Assembly: GCA_965217195.1 (NCBI GenBank)
Contig: CBDCHL010000004.1
Coordinates: 806,001-870,000, forward strand
Source of the DNA: UBA6623 sp965217195
GTDB taxonomy: Bacteria; Acidobacteriota; Terriglobia; Bryobacterales; UBA6623
Reading direction: 5' to 3'
DNA length: 64,000 nt
Part shown: positions 53,190 through 61,898 of the stretch, one piece after another
Layout: each line of letters starts with the position of its first letter
Position numbering within the stretch: position 1 is the stretch's first letter
The notes under the pieces: model-generated
The model's input: only the letters and a program-made list of their open reading frames with translations
Database searches by the model: none
What the model was told of the DNA's origin: nothing
Program-made: the position numbers and the translations under genes

Positions 53190-53525
53190 TCAGTTGGCGC
53201 TTTCTTCGGACTGGTTGAGTCTGGTCTTGACTTGGCGGATGGTCGAAAAAACGCCGAACAACAACATACCGCCGATGAAGACCCAGATCCAGGTGGGAAT
53301 GTTCTTTCCGGCGACGGCTAGGTAGAGGTAGGCCGAAACGAAGCAGAACGAGGCGCACATCGCGGGTAGGGCGATCGGGCGGCCCCGCCGGAGATTGCGC
53401 ACGAGCCAAGCGATCGAAGCCGTAAAAAAGGGGATCGCGCCCACGTAGATGAGCCCGAAGACGAGCGGGTTCACGCCGTATTCGGCACCGAGACTGAAGA
53501 ACCAATTTTGTAGTGCCTCAAGCAT
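53190..53525 (-). CDS. Small membrane protein of unknown function
   Basis: 111 residues from an ATG at 53525. Three hydrophobic segments ('PLVFGLIYVGAIPFFTASIA', 'LPAMCASFCFVSAYLYLAVA', 'WIWVFIGGMLLFGVFSTI') with positively charged loops ('RNLRRGRP', 'RQVKTRLNQS') placed as expected for inner-membrane topology. I recognise no family. The ORF on the same strand in a neighbouring frame is Arg-rich and is a shadow of it. The gene is isolated; the next gene on either side is at least 350 bp away. Confidence 0.65.
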   Translation of the reverse strand: MLEALQNWFFSLGAEYGVNPLVFGLIYVGAIPFFTASIAWLVRNLRRGRPIALPAMCASFCFVSAYLYLAVAGKNIPTWIWVFIGGMLLFGVFSTIRQVKTRLNQSEESAN

Positions 53526-53878
53526 GGACCGGAGCGCGATGGTGTAGGATACCGCGAATGCAAATTTGCCGCAAACGCTAAACGGAAAGACGCCGCGGAG
53601 CGTCGGCTTGTTTCATAAATCTCGAGCCGTGCGGTCGCGGGAGAGTTTCGGCCCTGGTCGAGTTGCCGGCAGGAGGTGACAGTGAGTAACGGAGCGAGGG
53701 GCGAGGCGAATCTCCGCGTCGGACTCTTTCGGCTGACGGACCTAAGATGCTAAGATCGTGACGCCGATCGTGCCCTGAACATGTGTTCGCGGCGGCGAGC
53801 GGGTGGGATGCTGCCCATTTTTTGCGGCGAATTACCAGCCCATCAAGTCAAAGCGATAAGCATGGAGGCGCTTCCGCA
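53526..53878. other. Gene-free stretch upstream of the sulfatase
   Basis: This 353-bp interval contains no convincing gene. A GACGCCGCGGAGCGTC-type hairpin occurs near 53590. The stretch just before 53879 contains GGAGG, a possible ribosome site for the sulfatase, and the frame is open from 53783, but that extension lacks protein character. Confidence 0.5.
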
Positions 53879-55741
53879 ATGAAGCTTTCGGCCCAGTCGG
53901 GGATGGATCTGCCGTCACCCGGCAAGATTCCGCAGGTAGTGGGCCTCGCCGTCGCAGGTTGGATTCTGATGGCGGCTTCGGTTGCCGCGCCGGCTCAAAC
54001 CGAATCGCCGAACATCATTCTGATCTTGACCGACGACCAGGGTTACGGCGATGTCGGGGCCAATGGGAACAAGAACATCAGCACGCCTAACATGGACCGC
54101 CTGGCTCGCGAGGGAGTCCGGTTCGAGAATTTCTATGTGTCGCCGGTTTGCGCGCCCACTCGCGCCAGCCTTCTCACCGGCCGCTACAATCACCGAACCG
54201 GCGTGCTGACGGCGCATGGGGGCAGGGACGTTCTCCGACCTGAGGAAGTTACCATTGCGGAAGCTCTAAAGGGTGCCGGGTATCGAACCGCGCTGATCGG
54301 AAAATGGCATCTGGGACGGCTTGCCCGGTGGGGGCCGCAGGCTCAGGGTTTCGATGACTTTCTAGGCTTCCGGGGTGGGATGACTGACGACTACTTCGAC
54401 CCTTACCTCGAACACAACGGGAAGCAAGCCTGGGCAAAAGACCACATCACGGATATCTTCACCGAGGCGGCTCTGGACTTTGTCACTGACAATCAGAAGA
54501 ACCCCTTCTTCCTCTATCTTGCTTACAACGCACCGCATATCCCGAATCAGACCCCGTCGAAGTACACCGAGCACTATCTAGAGAAAGGCCTCTCGTTTCC
54601 GCTCGCGCAGCTGTACGGGATGATCACTTCGATCGACGACGGCATCGGCCGGATTCTCGCCCATCTTAAGGAACTGAACTTGGAGGAGGAAACGGTTGTC
54701 TTCTTCTTGACGGATAACGGCGCGCAGTTCCACGACACGCCGGACTTGGCTCGCGACGATTTCCTGTGGCGGCATGTCACCCGGTACAACGGCAACCTCC
54801 GCGGCCAGAAGGGCACCCTTTACGAAGGCGGAATCAAGGCGCCCTTTTTCGCCCGTTGGCCTGGTTCATTTCCGGCAGGGAAAACGGTGGGCGGTCTTGC
54901 GGCGCATATCGACATCCTTCCCACGATTCTCGATCTCGCCGGAGTTCCGCTTCCGCCGGACGTTGAGCTTGACGGCAAGAGCCTGGCAAAGCTGCTTCGG
55001 GAAGGCGAGGGCAAGGGGCCGCACGATCAATTGTTCTTCCGGTGGGAAGACCCTGGGAAGCTGCTCGCGGGGTTCAAGATGGCCTATGCGCTTCGCGCCG
55101 ACCCTTGGAAACTAGTTGGGTCCCTCGAAGGGCAAGCCGGTAAACAAGAACTGTACAATCTCGACACGGATCCTTCCGAAAAGGAGAACGTTGCGGACCG
55201 TTATCCGGAGATTGTTTCCAAGTTGCAGGGCGATTACGACCGCTGGGAACGAGAGGTCGTTCCTCCCCTGGATTCGGTCAAGCCGCCCATCCCGATCACC
55301 GGCGAAGACTCACCTTCCACCGTCGCGTCGCACCTCTTCTTGGGAGGGACGGTCCTCGAATTATCATGGGCCGAGTTCCAGGGTCGCGACGAATTGCGGT
55401 ATCAATACGACAGGATCATCCGTGACCGAATTACGGGGTGGACTCAAGAAGGCGAGTTCCTGTGGTGGGAAATCGACGTGGAGCGCGAGGGGACTTACGA
55501 GATCATCCTTAACTACGAGTGCCCTCGCACAGACGCAGGCTCGCGAATCCGCATTGAAGCCGCGGGTGCGCAACTGGAGGCCGTGGTCCCTCCCACGCCG
55601 CTATATAAGGTGTGGAAAGACTGGCCTGTGGGTTCGCTGTACTTACGACCCGGCCGGTCGACTTTCGAGATACGCGCTCTCGAAGTACCGGGCAGCGTCG
55701 TCATGGACTTACATGAAGTTCGCGTCAAGGGGCCAATTTGA
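53879..55741 (+). CDS. Sulfatase (formylglycine-dependent)
   Basis: 620 residues from the ATG at 53879, which is preceded by GGAGG about 10 bases upstream. N-terminal export segment ('VVGLAVAGWILMAASVAAPA'), then an arylsulfatase-type domain. Key points: 'LILTDDQGYGDVG' (metal Asp pair), Cys91 in 'CAPTRASLLTGRY', the site converted to formylglycine, 'GKWHLG', 'FFLTDNGAQFHD' and 'EGGIKAPFFARWPG'. It hydrolyses sulfate esters, probably of carbohydrate, in the periplasm. The last ~120 residues form an extra beta-rich domain ('EGTYEIILNYECPRTDAGSR', 'STFEIRALEVPGSVVMDLHE'), likely carbohydrate-binding. The formylglycine-generating enzyme gene is not in the window. Confidence 0.93.
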   Translation: MKLSAQSGMDLPSPGKIPQVVGLAVAGWILMAASVAAPAQTESPNIILILTDDQGYGDVGANGNKNISTPNMDRLAREGVRFENFYVSPVCAPTRASLLTGRYNHRTGVLTAHGGRDVLRPEEVTIAEALKGAGYRTALIGKWHLGRLARWGPQAQGFDDFLGFRGGMTDDYFDPYLEHNGKQAWAKDHITDIFTEAALDFVTDNQKNPFFLYLAYNAPHIPNQTPSKYTEHYLEKGLSFPLAQLYGMITSIDDGIGRILAHLKELNLEEETVVFFLTDNGAQFHDTPDLARDDFLWRHVTRYNGNLRGQKGTLYEGGIKAPFFARWPGSFPAGKTVGGLAAHIDILPTILDLAGVPLPPDVELDGKSLAKLLREGEGKGPHDQLFFRWEDPGKLLAGFKMAYALRADPWKLVGSLEGQAGKQELYNLDTDPSEKENVADRYPEIVSKLQGDYDRWEREVVPPLDSVKPPIPITGEDSPSTVASHLFLGGTVLELSWAEFQGRDELRYQYDRIIRDRITGWTQEGEFLWWEIDVEREGTYEIILNYECPRTDAGSRIRIEAAGAQLEAVVPPTPLYKVWKDWPVGSLYLRPGRSTFEIRALEVPGSVVMDLHEVRVKGPI

Positions 55742-55879
55742 ATGCCCAACAGGGAGTTCGGTTGCGCGTCATCCGGTAACGAGACCCGAGTTTGGTGGAC
55801 CCCACTACCCCGAGTTTGACTCCTTTTCGGCCCACTGTTAGCGTGAGAGAGTTCCGCTCGCCCGAAGAACCCCTCCTCC

Positions 55880-57679
55880 ATGGATCCCTCTCTGATCCGT
55901 AATTTCTCGATCATCGCCCATATCGACCACGGCAAATCGACGCTGGCGGATCGCTTGCTCGAGACGACCGAGGCGCTCAGCCACCGGGAGATGAAGCAGC
56001 AAGTGCTCGATACGATGGATCTCGAGCGCGAGCGCGGCATCACGATCAAGGCGCAGGCTGTTCGCATCGAATATCAGGCGCGGGACGGAAAGACCTATCA
56101 GTTGAACCTGATCGACACCCCGGGGCACGTGGATTTTTCCTACGAGGTTTCGCGAAGTCTGGCGGCCTGCGAGGGAGCGCTGTTGGTGGTCGACGCCTCG
56201 CAAGGAGTCGAGGCCCAGACCCTCGCCAACAGCTACCTGGCGCTTGAACACGATCTGGAAATCATCCCAGTGATCAATAAGATTGACTTGCCCGCGGCCG
56301 AGCCGGAAAGGGTGCGCGAAGAAATCGAAAGCACGGTCGGCCTCGACGCCGAAGGTGCTCTGCTGGTCAGCGCCAAGTCCGGGCAGGGGGTCGACGAGAT
56401 TCTCGAAGCAATCGTGCACCGAATTCCGCCCCCAAAGGGATCGCCCGATGAGCCGTTGCGGGCTTTGTTGTTCGACTCCTGGTTCGACTCTTATCGTGGC
56501 GTGATCGTATTGGCCCGCGTGTTCGACGGCATGTTGCGCAAGGGGATGAAGATTCGCCTGGCGTCGACCGGGCAAACCTACACCGTCGAGGATTTGGGCT
56601 TTCAAACGCCGAAACCTTTCCCCTGTGACGAACTCGGCAGCGGCGAAGTCGGTTGGGTCATCGCGAACATCAAGAACGTCACCGAAACCAAAATCGGTGA
56701 CACGATTTGCGACGAAGGTGATCTGCCCGCCGAACCCTTGGCCGGCTTTGAGGAAAGCAAGCCGATGGTTTTCGCCGGACTCTACCCGGTGGAATCGCAT
56801 CAGCACGGGGCCTTGCGCGAGGCCCTCGAAAAGCTTCAGCTCAACGATCGTTCTTTTCAGTTCGAACCCGAAAGCTCGACTGCTCTGGGGTTCGGGTTCC
56901 GCTGCGGTTTTCTGGGCTTATTGCATCTCGAAATCGTTCAAGAGCGGCTCGAGCGCGAATTCGACCTGCACCTGATTACGACGGCGCCCAGCGTGCGGTA
57001 TCGGGTGCGGTTGACCGACGGCGAAGTCGTCGAAGTCGACAATCCCAGCCGTTGGCCGCTGCAAACTAACATCGCCGCCGTCGAGGAGCCGGTATTCCTC
57101 GTGACCGTGATCACTCCCGACGACCATGTGGGGGGGATTCTCAAGCTAATGGAAGACAAGCGCGGTGTGCAAAAAGGTTTCGAGTACGCGGCCGGCAGCC
57201 GTGTGGTCCTGACCTATGAAGTTCCGTTGAACGAAATCGTGCTTGATTTCTACGATCGGTTGAAAACGGTCTCGCGCGGTTACGCCTCGGTGGATTACCA
57301 TCTCGCCGGTTACCAAGAGTCGCCCATGACCAAGTTGGATGTCCTCGTGGCCGGCGACCCGATCGATGCGCTGTCGATGATCGTTCACAGCGAGCAGGCC
57401 CACGGGCGCGGCAAAGCGTTGATCGAGAAAATGCGAAAGCTGATCCCGCGGCAAATGTTCGAGGTAGTGCTGCAAGCCGCGATCGGAAACAAGATCGTGG
57501 CGCGGGAAACGATTGCAGCCTTACGCAAGAACGTCTTGGCGAAGTGCTACGGCGGTGACGTCAGTCGCAAGCGCAAATTGCTCGAAAAACAGAAAGAGGG
57601 CAAGCGGCGCATGAAGCGCGTGGGAAAGGTGGACATTCCTCAGGAGGCGTTCCTGGCGGTGCTGCGGGTGGGCGACTAA
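55880..57679 (+). CDS. lepA: Elongation factor 4
   Basis: 599 residues, the length expected for LepA. It begins 'MDPSLIRNFSIIAHIDHGKS' (G1 loop A-H-I-D-H-G-K-S-T), has 'DTPGHVDF' (G3) and 'NKIDLPAAEP' (G4), and ends in the LepA C-terminal domain ('AKCYGGDVSRKRKLLEKQKE'). LepA is a cytoplasmic ribosome-binding GTPase that back-translocates or remodels stalled ribosomes. All motifs are present and the frame is unbroken, in contrast to several nearby genes. A single gene on the plus strand, converging with the Nramp gene. Confidence 0.98.
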   Translation: MDPSLIRNFSIIAHIDHGKSTLADRLLETTEALSHREMKQQVLDTMDLERERGITIKAQAVRIEYQARDGKTYQLNLIDTPGHVDFSYEVSRSLAACEGALLVVDASQGVEAQTLANSYLALEHDLEIIPVINKIDLPAAEPERVREEIESTVGLDAEGALLVSAKSGQGVDEILEAIVHRIPPPKGSPDEPLRALLFDSWFDSYRGVIVLARVFDGMLRKGMKIRLASTGQTYTVEDLGFQTPKPFPCDELGSGEVGWVIANIKNVTETKIGDTICDEGDLPAEPLAGFEESKPMVFAGLYPVESHQHGALREALEKLQLNDRSFQFEPESSTALGFGFRCGFLGLLHLEIVQERLEREFDLHLITTAPSVRYRVRLTDGEVVEVDNPSRWPLQTNIAAVEEPVFLVTVITPDDHVGGILKLMEDKRGVQKGFEYAAGSRVVLTYEVPLNEIVLDFYDRLKTVSRGYASVDYHLAGYQESPMTKLDVLVAGDPIDALSMIVHSEQAHGRGKALIEKMRKLIPRQMFEVVLQAAIGNKIVARETIAALRKNVLAKCYGGDVSRKRKLLEKQKEGKRRMKRVGKVDIPQEAFLAVLRVGD

Positions 57680-57801
57680 GTCGCCGGCCCCAAGTATCGG
57701 CAAGTCGTTCGGGTGTGCGGCGGGCTGTAGCGGTGTCATGGCAAGCCGCGGGTCTCTCCGAGCCCCGCGCTATGCAGTACGCTTTTCATCCGGGGCATCC
57801 G

Positions 57802-59046
57802 TCATTCCGTAAGCCCGGCCAATTTGAGCAACTGAAAAGCGCTCATGCCGGCGACCACCAGCACGACGGCCCACCCGAGTACGTTTGCCGTTGGGCCGTT
57901 TGTGTGTTTCCCCAAGAGATCTCGCCGGTTCATGACGACGAGCAAGAAGGCCGCGATGAGCGGCAGCATCAGTCCGTTCGCGGCTTGCGCCAGAATGATC
58001 ATCGTCACCGGACGCGTCCCGGTTATCGCGAAGGCGGCGCCGACAGCGATCACCGTGGCCCACACGGCGCGGAAACTTCGGCTTTCGAGGCCGCCGCGCA
58101 AGCCCAGCACCCCTGAGACGGCGTAGGCTGTGGCCAGCGGAGCTGTGACGGCGCTACTCAGGCCCGCCGCGAGTAGGCCAACGGCGAAAAACCATTTCGA
58201 CGCGGCGCCAAGCAGAGGCTCGAGTTGCGCGGCCATCACCGCCGCGTTTTGGATCTCGATCCCGCTTCCAAAGAACGCGGCCGCGGCGGTGGATGTGATG
58301 GCCATCGTAATGAGCCCTCCGATGCTCACGGCGATCGCGGCATCCCAGCGGGCTTCTTTGAGCGCCTGGTCTCTCGGAACGGACTCCGGCCATTTTTCGC
58401 GTACCGATCCGGCGTGGAGGAAAAGATTGTAGGGAACGACGGTGGTTCCCACAATGGCGATCACCGTTATGAGAGAACCCGGCTCGAGGCGAGGAATCAG
58501 CATTCCCGCGATCAGGGTTTGGAAATCGGGCCGCACCAACGCGATCGTCAACAAGAACACGAGACCCATGAGCCCGACAAGAAGTCCCAGGAAGCGCTCG
58601 ATGAATCGATAGGCGCCGAAACCGAGGACTGCCGCCGCGCCTGCGGCGACAACCAGGGCCCAGAGGGTCCGGGGCAGATCCGTAAGAACTTCCAGCCCCA
58701 TCGCGGCCCCGATGATGTTGCCGGATTCGTAGGCAGCGTTGCCGACCCCGATGGCGACAATGACAAGCACAACCGTCGCGGCGGTCAACAGCGGTTGGTC
58801 GAAGGTCGATCGAAGGGCCTCCGCTAGTCCCCGGCCGCTGATCAACCCAAGCCGAGCGGCCATCTCTTGCAACACGATCGTGGCCACGATCGCGAAGATG
58901 ATCGACCAAAGCAGGCTGAAGCCGAACTGCGCCCCGGCAATGCTTGCGGTGGTGATCGTGCCCGGGCCGATGAAAGCCGCAGTCACGACCAAGCCTGGGC
59001 CGAAACGAAACTTGCGGACGCCGCGGCCGTTTTGACGAATTGTCAT
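57802..59046 (-). CDS. Nramp-family transporter with altered metal site
   Basis: 414 residues, about 11 membrane helices ('VGLMGLVFLLTIALV', 'GGLITMAITSTAAAAFFG'). The overall order is that of Nramp/MntH. However, the helix-1 metal motif Asp-Pro-Gly-Asn is Gly-Pro-Gly-Thr here ('AAFIGPGTITTASIAGAQFG'), and the helix-6 Met-Pro-His is Val-Pro-Tyr ('GTTVVPYNLFLHAGSVRE'). Those residues normally bind Mn2+ or Fe2+, so the substrate probably differs. The ATG overlaps the stop of PQQ dehydrogenase 2 as ATGA, which ties it to the PQQ operon. Confidence 0.88.
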   Translation of the reverse strand: MTIRQNGRGVRKFRFGPGLVVTAAFIGPGTITTASIAGAQFGFSLLWSIIFAIVATIVLQEMAARLGLISGRGLAEALRSTFDQPLLTAATVVLVIVAIGVGNAAYESGNIIGAAMGLEVLTDLPRTLWALVVAAGAAAVLGFGAYRFIERFLGLLVGLMGLVFLLTIALVRPDFQTLIAGMLIPRLEPGSLITVIAIVGTTVVPYNLFLHAGSVREKWPESVPRDQALKEARWDAAIAVSIGGLITMAITSTAAAAFFGSGIEIQNAAVMAAQLEPLLGAASKWFFAVGLLAAGLSSAVTAPLATAYAVSGVLGLRGGLESRSFRAVWATVIAVGAAFAITGTRPVTMIILAQAANGLMLPLIAAFLLVVMNRRDLLGKHTNGPTANVLGWAVVLVVAGMSAFQLLKLAGLTE

Positions 59047-60671
59047 TCAGAAATGACGTGTGACTTTCGCAGCCCGAACGTAAACAACGCGTTTCCCGCG
59101 GCAATTGTAATCGCTTGTTTGCCTGACGAGCGGTAAGTGATTGGCGGGGCGTAAACAGGTCCGCCAAGATTAGTCTTCCACAGCAGCTTGCCGTTGGCGG
59201 CGTCGAGCGCCATGAAGTAGCCCTCTTTGGCGCCGGTAAAGAGGACATCTCCGGCCGTGGTCAGAATACCGCTTTCGGTTGCGCCGGTGAGGGAGAACTC
59301 CCATTTACGTTCGCCGCTGAGCGGGTCGAGCGCCAAGACCGCGCTGTGTCCGGGATCGGCGTGGTTGATCGGATCGGGCACCCAGGGCGTGGCGGTTCCT
59401 CCAATGAAGGGTTGGCCGGGCTTGTACTCTGCTTTCCACTTGCGAAAGATGCCGTAGGAGTATTCCCAAGCTGAAACGTAGAACAAGCCGGTGCGTGGGC
59501 TATAGGAGGGTGAATACCAGTTCGTGGCACCGGTTGCCGCGGGGTAGACCTTGATTCCCTTGTCATTGGGCTCCATTCCGCGAATCTTCATCGGTCGGCC
59601 GATTTCGTCAAGTCCCAAAGCCCAGTTCTGATAGGTGAATTGCTTGCCGTTGAGATACTCGCCCGTCTCTCGATCCAGCACGTAGTAGAAAGCATTGCGA
59701 TTGGCCCACAGCATCAACTTGCGGAGCTTTCCTTCGACTTCCAGATCGACCAATACGGGAATCTGCACTGAATCCCAATCCCAGACATCGTGCGGAGTGA
59801 ATTGGAAATGCCACTCGAGCTTGCCGGTGTCGGCGTCGAGAGCCACGACCGACTCGGTGTAGAGGTTGTCGCCCTTACGAACATCGCCGTTCCAGTCGGG
59901 TGCGGGGTTGCCGATGCCCCAGTACGTCAGATTCAACTCGGGATCGTACGAACCGGTGACCCAGATCGAGCCTCCGCCGTGTTTCCACGAGTCGCCTTCC
60001 CAGGTTTCGTTGCCGGGCTCGCCTGGACCGGGAATGGTATAGAAGCGCCACTCGCGGCGGCCGGTTTTGGCGTTGTAGGCGTCGAGGTGTCCGCGAATGC
60101 CGAAATCGCCGCCCGCCGTCCCGACGAGTACCTTGTCCTTGACCACAAGCGGCGCGTGCGTCACCGCGTAGGCCTCGCCCGGGTCGGCGACTTGAGCCCG
60201 CCAACGCACGTCCCCGGTTTCTGCATCGAGTGCAACGAGCTTGCCGTCGAGCGTCCCCATGTAGAGCGTCTTGCCAAGAATGGCCAAGCCGCGATTTACA
60301 CGACCGCAGCAGACCGGAGCCTCGTTGCCCTGGTGCTCGTATCGCCAATATTCGCGACCCGTCACGGCATCGATCGCAATCACGTTGTTCGGCGCTTCGG
60401 TGAAATACATCACCTCGTCGACGACCAGCGGGGTGACCTCGAACTTTTCGAGCGACTTGGTTTGAAAAGCCCATTTGAGTTCGAGCCGGTCGACGTTGTC
60501 GCGGGTGATTTCATCGAGCGAACTGTGGCGGTGCCCGTCGTAGGTGCCTGAGTAGGTCAGCCAGTTGTGGGGTTCGGCGGCAGCCTTCAGGATTCGCTCG
60601 TAGGTGACCTGCGCGCTCGCCTCGGGGACGGCTAGGACGACAACGACGATGGCGAGACCGAACGACCTCAT
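59043..60671 (-). CDS. PQQ-dependent alcohol dehydrogenase, predicted lanthanide type (2)
   Basis: 542 residues with a signal peptide (AVPEASAQ). Features of the methanol/ethanol dehydrogenase family: the vicinal disulfide Cys121-Cys122 ('VCCGRVNRGLA'), 'GIGNPAPDWNGD' (ligand Asn) and 'PHDVWDWDSVQ' giving Asp298 (catalytic) and Asp300. The extra Asp at +2 is the lanthanide-ligand position of XoxF and PedH. The ATG overlaps the stop of the damaged cytochrome gene, and its stop overlaps the Nramp ATG, so the three genes are translationally coupled. It oxidises an alcohol or aldehyde in the periplasm and would need an electron acceptor, for which the cytochrome is the obvious candidate. Confidence 0.93.
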   Translation of the reverse strand: MRSFGLAIVVVVLAVPEASAQVTYERILKAAAEPHNWLTYSGTYDGHRHSSLDEITRDNVDRLELKWAFQTKSLEKFEVTPLVVDEVMYFTEAPNNVIAIDAVTGREYWRYEHQGNEAPVCCGRVNRGLAILGKTLYMGTLDGKLVALDAETGDVRWRAQVADPGEAYAVTHAPLVVKDKVLVGTAGGDFGIRGHLDAYNAKTGRREWRFYTIPGPGEPGNETWEGDSWKHGGGSIWVTGSYDPELNLTYWGIGNPAPDWNGDVRKGDNLYTESVVALDADTGKLEWHFQFTPHDVWDWDSVQIPVLVDLEVEGKLRKLMLWANRNAFYYVLDRETGEYLNGKQFTYQNWALGLDEIGRPMKIRGMEPNDKGIKVYPAATGATNWYSPSYSPRTGLFYVSAWEYSYGIFRKWKAEYKPGQPFIGGTATPWVPDPINHADPGHSAVLALDPLSGERKWEFSLTGATESGILTTAGDVLFTGAKEGYFMALDAANGKLLWKTNLGGPVYAPPITYRSSGKQAITIAAGNALFTFGLRKSHVISE

Positions 60672-61485
60672 TGCGAATCCTCGTCGCCGCGAAGCGTACT
60701 TAGGTACGCCACAATGTCATCCAATTGCTCAGCAGAAAATTGCTCGGCGTAGGATGCCATCGTGGAGTCCTTTACGATCTCGAAACTCTTGAGTCACTCT
60801 TCAAGACAGAAACCAGCCCGCGCCGGATGTCGTAGAGCTGTACCGAGAACGTGCCGATGTTCAGTCGCCTGCCGAAGAGGCTTTCTCCCTCTTTCGTGAC
60901 CGCGCGGACGGCGTAGAGTCGCGGCTCGACATCGGCGCTCGGGTCCGTGAGCGATTCTCTGAGGTGATGTGGGGCGCGAACCGCTCCGATTTCGCTCAAA
61001 TCAGGTCAGCCTCGGCCGCCGATCCCTTTGACGACGTGGCACCCGGCGCAACCGGCCTTGTTGAAGAGCTCTTCGCCCGCGGCGGGGTTGCCGGGTACGT
61101 CAGCGGGCTCCCGCCGCCGAACGGAGAAGCCCTTGACATAGGCGGCCATCAGCCGAAGTTGTCGCTCGTCGTAGTAGAACATGGGCATCACGGTTCCGGG
61201 AATGCCGCTCTTGATCGATTGCATCAATTGCTCGTCGGAGCCGCCGTGACGGAACCGTCCCGACTGAAAATCCGGGCCGCGTCCACCCTGTCCCCGGTCG
61301 CCGTGGCAGTGCGCGCAATGGTTGCGATAAAGTTGGGCGGCCTCGGAGTTCGGCTCGGCGGACGAAGGTTGCAACGCATCGGGAACTTGTGCCGCCGCAG
61401 GCGTCAATTCGCAGGCCGGGGATGCTAGGAGGCCCCAGAGAATAAGGGAACAGGGGCGACCGGTGTTGACCAGGAAGCGAATCAT
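60668..61485 (-). pseudogene. Di-heme cytochrome c gene broken by TGA and a frameshift
   Basis: ATG at 61485, signal peptide, then heme sites CAHCH and CAGCH. Behind the second site the frame reads '...KGIGGRG', then a TGA at 61006-61008, then continues in the same frame with the conserved 'PDLSEIGAVRAPHHLRESLT' of the planctomycete-type heme-binding domain. Near 60785-60800 a one-base loss shifts the frame ('SVLKSD' to 'KSFEIVKDSTMASYAEQF'), after which 'DDIVAYLSTLRGDEDSQ' ends at 60668, overlapping the dehydrogenase ATG as ATGA. The intact homologue is at 26373-27218. As read, only a 159-residue protein keeping both hemes can be made. Confidence 0.85.
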
Positions 61486-61614
61486 CGTTCTAGTCAGCCC
61501 AAAACAGTGTAGCGGTACAACGGATCGCTTGCCACCCGGACCCGTATCGCCGAAACCCGTATCGCCGAATCACACATCGTTGGGGCCGGCGTCGCCGAAC
61601 TGCGTGTCGCGTGC

Positions 61615-61778
61615 CGGCCGAGGGCGGCGAGCCTCGAAAACTCGATCTCGACATGGAAGGAATGTCCGGGTCTACCATTCACCCCGACGGCAAGCGCATC
61701 GCCTTCACCGCCGGGGGCTACGACAACGAAATCTGGGTGATGGAGAAGTCCCTGCCGGAGGTGTGGGCGGCCAAGTGA
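61615..61778 (+). pseudogene. Duplicated 3' tail of the HTH-TolB gene
   Basis: 164 bp that match 63811-63974 without gaps and with roughly 90% identity, including the in-frame ending 'GGYDNEIWVMEKSLPEV' and stop. It lies 120 bp upstream of the intact gene's start. Only the last ~54 codons exist. It is probably what remains of a tandem paralogue. The rest of 61486-61898 contains a short repeated ACCCGTATCGCCGA (near 61545-61575) and no other gene. Confidence 0.85.
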
Positions 61779-61898
61779 GGAAACCGGCGCCGATGCGGGA
61801 AAATTCGGGCGCGGGCGGCTTTGTCCTTATTTGTCTGTTGATTGGCGACGGAAGAACGCGTATGGTCATCCAAGGCAACCGGCCATGAGGGTACGAAG

